Source: a bacterium
Lineage (GTDB): Bacteria > Latescibacterota > UBA2968
Direction: 5' to 3'
Assembly (NCBI GenBank): GCA_027296045.1
Contig: JAPUJS010000328.1
Location: 1-16,167, forward strand
Length of the DNA stretch: 16,167 nucleotides
Shown here: positions 13,816 to 16,167 of the stretch, one piece after another
Position numbering within the stretch: position 1 is the stretch's first letter
Layout of the letters: each line of letters begins with the position of its first letter
The notes under the pieces: generated by a model
Seen by the model: only the letters and a program-made list of their open reading frames with translations
Told to the model about the DNA's origin: nothing
The model's database searches: none
Translations under genes and position numbers: made by a program

Positions 13816-14112
13816 ATGATCAAAGGCTTGAAAAGCCTGACCAGTAGGCAGGATACACACAATAAAAGCAAAAGAGAAGACAGCGGCGTAGAAGTTGTGA
13901 AATTAATAGAGGATAATCTGAGGATACTCGCCGAGGCGTGTGCTGAGGATGGATTGCCATTCCAGGCCAAGCAGTACGGCGTCAAATATTGCTGCCTCTT
14001 CATGCAGGGAAGCGACTACACGCACCTATGTCCCTATGTGGAGGAAGAAACTGTGCACATTTCTGAACAGGGAATGGACATGATGCGGTTTAAGTGCAGG
14101 TATGATGGTTGA
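13816..14112 (+). CDS. 98-aa Cys-containing protein of unknown function
   Basis: ATG 13816 is preceded by GGAGGT at 6 nt spacing, clearly better than the upstream GTG. The N-terminal 23 residues are basic and polar, followed by a helical stretch (VEVVKLIEDNLRILAEAC). The C-terminal half holds Cys59, Cys60, Cys72 and Cys94 (YCCLF, HLCPY, RFKC), a pattern that could ligate a metal or form disulfides; Cys42 is extra. There is no signal peptide, so it is cytoplasmic. I do not recognise the family. It stands between the wHTH gene and the second MpsC gene. Confidence 0.65.
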   Translation: MIKGLKSLTSRQDTHNKSKREDSGVEVVKLIEDNLRILAEACAEDGLPFQAKQYGVKYCCLFMQGSDYTHLCPYVEEETVHISEQGMDMMRFKCRYDG

Positions 14113-14180
14113 AGACGCGGTCCAGTTGCAGGACTGGCTCTTGTGATAAACCACGCATCCTAATTTTACAGGTGAGGAAA

Positions 14181-14534
14181 ATGGAAACAGACCAATTGTC
14201 TACTACACTGGCTGAAGCCATCAGGAAGTTTGAAGAAGAAGAGATGACAGTTCGGCCCGCTCAGGTCACGGTTATGATAGGAGAAGAACTGGTTTTGGTC
14301 CATCTGAAGGAGGTGCTGTCTCCATCGGAGCGGGCGCTGGCCAAGACGGATATCGGTCAGGCTGTCCTGCTGCGATTCAATACGCTCCTCTTCAACTCAG
14401 GATCCGATCCCTCGATCACGGAGCAGGTTTCCAAGGCCCTGGAACGCGAGGTGATCGATGTGATGACGAGCGTCAGTCCGTTGACGGGGAGTCTGATTGT
14501 GGTGTTTTCGCTGGGAAAGCGATTGGATGTGTAG
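14181..14534 (+). CDS. MpsC family (DUF2294) protein, copy 2
   Basis: Encodes 117 aa from ATG 14181 (CAGGTGAGG just upstream); a TTG at 14109 overlapping the previous stop is possible but adds an unrelated Cys/Arg-rich leader. It shares the family frame with the copy at 9872-10264: an amphipathic N-terminal helix ending in FEEEEMTVRPAQVTV, then LVLVHLKEVLSPSERALAK and a C-terminal VSPLTGSLIVVFSLG strand. It has diverged strongly, for example MGRGP is replaced by MTVRP and HTDLSTRTGE by TSVSPLTGS. The two copies are therefore old paralogues with probably distinct jobs. It is followed after 24 nt by the first AAK6 kinase-like gene. Confidence 0.75.
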   Translation: METDQLSTTLAEAIRKFEEEEMTVRPAQVTVMIGEELVLVHLKEVLSPSERALAKTDIGQAVLLRFNTLLFNSGSDPSITEQVSKALEREVIDVMTSVSPLTGSLIVVFSLGKRLDV

Positions 14535-14558
14535 AACGTCTGGTTCAGGAGGCAGACA

Positions 14559-15260
14559 ATGGGTGTTATCACGATTTCTAGAGCATATGGGAGCGATGGC
14601 CGTACCGTCGGCCTCAGGGTTGCAGAAGCTCTGGGCTATTTATACCTGGACAAGGAACTGGTTATCAGGGTCGCCCTGGAGGCGGGGGTCCCGGTTTCCA
14701 AGGTAGAGTGTTTCGATGAACAGCCAGAACATCCGGTGATTCATATGTTCAAAAAAGCTCTGACGTCGAGCGCTCTCGAAGCCCTCGGTACAGAATCGTG
14801 GACCTGGGTACCAGGGAGGGCATCTCCAGTGGTTACCGATCTGGAAGCGAAAGCATTACTTCTTATGGATGAAGGTGCGTATGTGCGACTGACCCAGAAG
14901 GTTATGTGGCGTCTGACAAACGGGGGGAACGTTGTTATTATGGGGCGTGGTGCATATGCATATCTGGCACATCAGCCCGATGTGCTGCATGTGCGCATTG
15001 TGGCTCCTGAGACATTCCGGGTTCAAACCGTCGTGCAGCGAGATGGGCTCAGCCCTGTGGAGGCGGCCAAACAGATCCGCAAGGTGGATCAAAAGCGACG
15101 GCGCTATGTGGATCGGTACTACGGGTTGAATTGGGATGCGCTGGAATATTACCATCTGGTCATCAACACAGGACGGATCGGTGTGGAGGGAGCTGCTGAT
15201 ATCATTGTGCAGGCCGGACGCCGCCTGCCGAATGTGCAGAGGTTGGCGTTTGTAACCTAA
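14559..15260 (+). CDS. Cytidylate kinase-like family (AAK6) protein, copy 1
   Basis: Encodes 233 aa with GGAGG 6 nt upstream of ATG 14559. It begins with the P-loop-like VITISRAYGSDGRTVG (3-18), in which Arg stands where classical NMP kinases have the Lys of GKGT/S, as is usual in this AAK6 group. Then come YLYLDKELV (28-35), VVIMGRGAYAYL (125-136), VRIVAP (145-150), a LID-like basic helix KQIRKVDQKRRRYVDRYY (171-188) and YHLVINTG (198-205). Residues about 63-100 are a low-conservation insert. The family has an NMP-kinase fold, but its real substrate is not established, so CMP kinase activity should not be assumed. It has a paralogue 263 nt downstream. Confidence 0.88.
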   Translation: MGVITISRAYGSDGRTVGLRVAEALGYLYLDKELVIRVALEAGVPVSKVECFDEQPEHPVIHMFKKALTSSALEALGTESWTWVPGRASPVVTDLEAKALLLMDEGAYVRLTQKVMWRLTNGGNVVIMGRGAYAYLAHQPDVLHVRIVAPETFRVQTVVQRDGLSPVEAAKQIRKVDQKRRRYVDRYYGLNWDALEYYHLVINTGRIGVEGAADIIVQAGRRLPNVQRLAFVT

Positions 15261-15330
15261 TCCCCAAAATAGGAGAGGGACGGCCTGATTATTCATTTTA
15301 GCTAAGGTGAAACAAAAAAGGAGTGGAAAA

Positions 15331-15495
15331 GTGGCCCGCAAACAGGTACAGAAACGCCGATCTCCAATGCGTAGTTCTTCGAAGGGCAATGTGTCAAGGG
15401 GAAAAAGGAAGTCGGATGGTGAAAACGCCAAAAGACGGAAAACTCACAGGCATATTCTGACGCGGGACCGGGAAGGTGCCTGGAAAAAAACCTGA
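15331..15495 (+). CDS. Very basic 54-aa protein between the two kinase-like genes
   Basis: GTG 15331 with AAGGAG at 7 nt spacing opens 54 aa, starting MARKQVQKRRSP and ending GAWKKT; GTG 15307 (8 residues longer) lacks a comparable SD. More than a third of residues are Lys or Arg, with Ser and Gly, and almost no hydrophobic residues, so it is probably disordered and nucleic-acid-binding. It is not recognised as a ribosomal protein. It is followed by 28 nt and an AAGGAGGT-led kinase-like gene. Confidence 0.6.
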   Translation: MARKQVQKRRSPMRSSSKGNVSRGKRKSDGENAKRRKTHRHILTRDREGAWKKT

Positions 15496-15523
15496 AAGCG
15501 CATCCGGGAAAAGGAGGTCGGCG

Positions 15524-16167
15524 ATGGGGGTCATTACCATTTCGAGACAATACGGGAGCGAGGGACGTAAGGTCGGTCGAGCCGTGGCAGAGGCTTTAGG
15601 ATATCTCTACATCGACAAGGATCTGATTGTGGAGGTTGCCCACGAGGCTCAGGTGCCGGTCTCTGAGGTGGCGCGTTACGATGAATGTCCAGAACATCCT
15701 GTATTGCGGGTTTTCAGGAAGTTATTGATCTCACCCTATCCGGAGGATTTGGTGGGTCCCTGGGAAGGTGAGTGGGCTTCAGGATTTTGGGTCCACAGAC
15801 AGATCGATCCTGGGGATATCGTCTTTCTGGATGAAGATACCTGTGTGCGGCTGACCCAGGAAGCCATGCTTAGGTTGGCATACCGGGGGAATGTCGTCCT
15901 GATGGGACGTGGAGGCCAGGCGTTGCTTGCCCAGCATTTCGACGTGCTGCATGTGCGCATCGTGGCCCCGGAGGTATTCCGGGTTAACACCATCGTGGAA
16001 CGGGAAGGTCTCAGTCGTGCTGAAGCAATCAGACAGATCCAAAAGGTGGACGAGCAGCGAAAGCGCTACATCAAGCGGCACTACACGGTGAATTGGGACG
16101 ACCCGCTTCATTATCACCTGATCATCAATACAGGCTGGACCGGTGTCGAGGTTGCCGCCTGTCTCCT
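15524..16167 (+). CDS. Cytidylate kinase-like family (AAK6) protein, copy 2, 3' end missing
   Basis: ATG 15524 with AAGGAGGT 5 nt upstream; open to the right edge (214 codons). It is roughly half identical to the copy at 14559-15260 by eye: VITISRQYGSEGRKVG (3-18), LGYLYIDKDL, VVLMGRGGQALL, HVRIVAPE-FRV, the LID-like IQKVDEQRKRYIKRHY and YHLIINTG are all kept, while the segment about 65-100 differs in sequence and length. The P-loop reads closer to the family consensus (SRQYGS-GR) than copy 1. It is a tandem duplication with divergence. Only the last residues are outside the window. Confidence 0.88.
   Translation, partial: MGVITISRQYGSEGRKVGRAVAEALGYLYIDKDLIVEVAHEAQVPVSEVARYDECPEHPVLRVFRKLLISPYPEDLVGPWEGEWASGFWVHRQIDPGDIVFLDEDTCVRLTQEAMLRLAYRGNVVLMGRGGQALLAQHFDVLHVRIVAPEVFRVNTIVEREGLSRAEAIRQIQKVDEQRKRYIKRHYTVNWDDPLHYHLIINTGWTGVEVAACL

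Overview
The window is a 16.2-kb piece of bacterial chromosome with two oppositely oriented gene blocks that meet in an intergenic zone at about 9.4-9.87 kb. The organism is probably an uncultivated Gram-negative bacterium. It has a Wza/Wzz-type envelope polysaccharide export pair and a giant secreted NHL/FG-GAP/UnbV-like protein ending in dockerin-type Asp-rich repeats, a style common in Latescibacterota, Poribacteria and similar candidate phyla. That placement is inference from architecture; no rRNA or marker phylogeny is available here.

Left block (minus strand, about 9.41 kb down to position 1): a possible 40-aa leader ORF, a Wza-like exporter with SLBB domains, a Wzz-type chain-length regulator, a MetE C-terminal-type (core-only) methyltransferase, a 1587-aa secreted mosaic protein, and the 5' 169 codons of a Sua5/YrdC threonylcarbamoyl-AMP synthase that runs off the left edge. 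The genes are packed with 1-4 nt overlaps (TGATG, ATGA, TAATG, TGA/ATG) and mostly have weak Shine-Dalgarno (SD) sites, so they look like a translationally coupled operon.

Junction (about 9.41-9.87 kb): a plus-strand promoter-like pair (TTGACA-17-TAAATT), about 170 nt of sequence able to form local stems, and a very strong intrinsic terminator (11-bp stem plus T7). I read this as a candidate small RNA or an attenuated leader. A second promoter-like pair (TTGAGA-17-TAGACT) lies just before the first right-hand gene.

Right block (plus strand, 9.87 kb to the end): an MpsC/DUF2294 protein, a two-CBS-domain protein, a 51-aa single-span membrane protein, a 55-aa FmdB-type zinc ribbon, a sigma-70-family factor without region 1.1, a dihydroorotate-dehydrogenase-like flavoprotein that lacks the usual catalytic Cys motif, a winged-helix-like protein, a 98-aa Cys-containing protein, a second MpsC/DUF2294 protein, a cytidylate-kinase-like (AAK6) protein, a 54-aa very basic protein, and a second AAK6 protein cut by the right edge. 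These genes are mostly small, each has its own SD, and two families are duplicated. Together they look like a regulatory or stress/energy-status locus (nucleotide sensing by CBS, a nucleotide kinase fold, a dedicated sigma factor, MpsC proteins), and this is the best candidate in the window for an undescribed functional unit. No CRISPR, IS element, tRNA or rRNA was seen.
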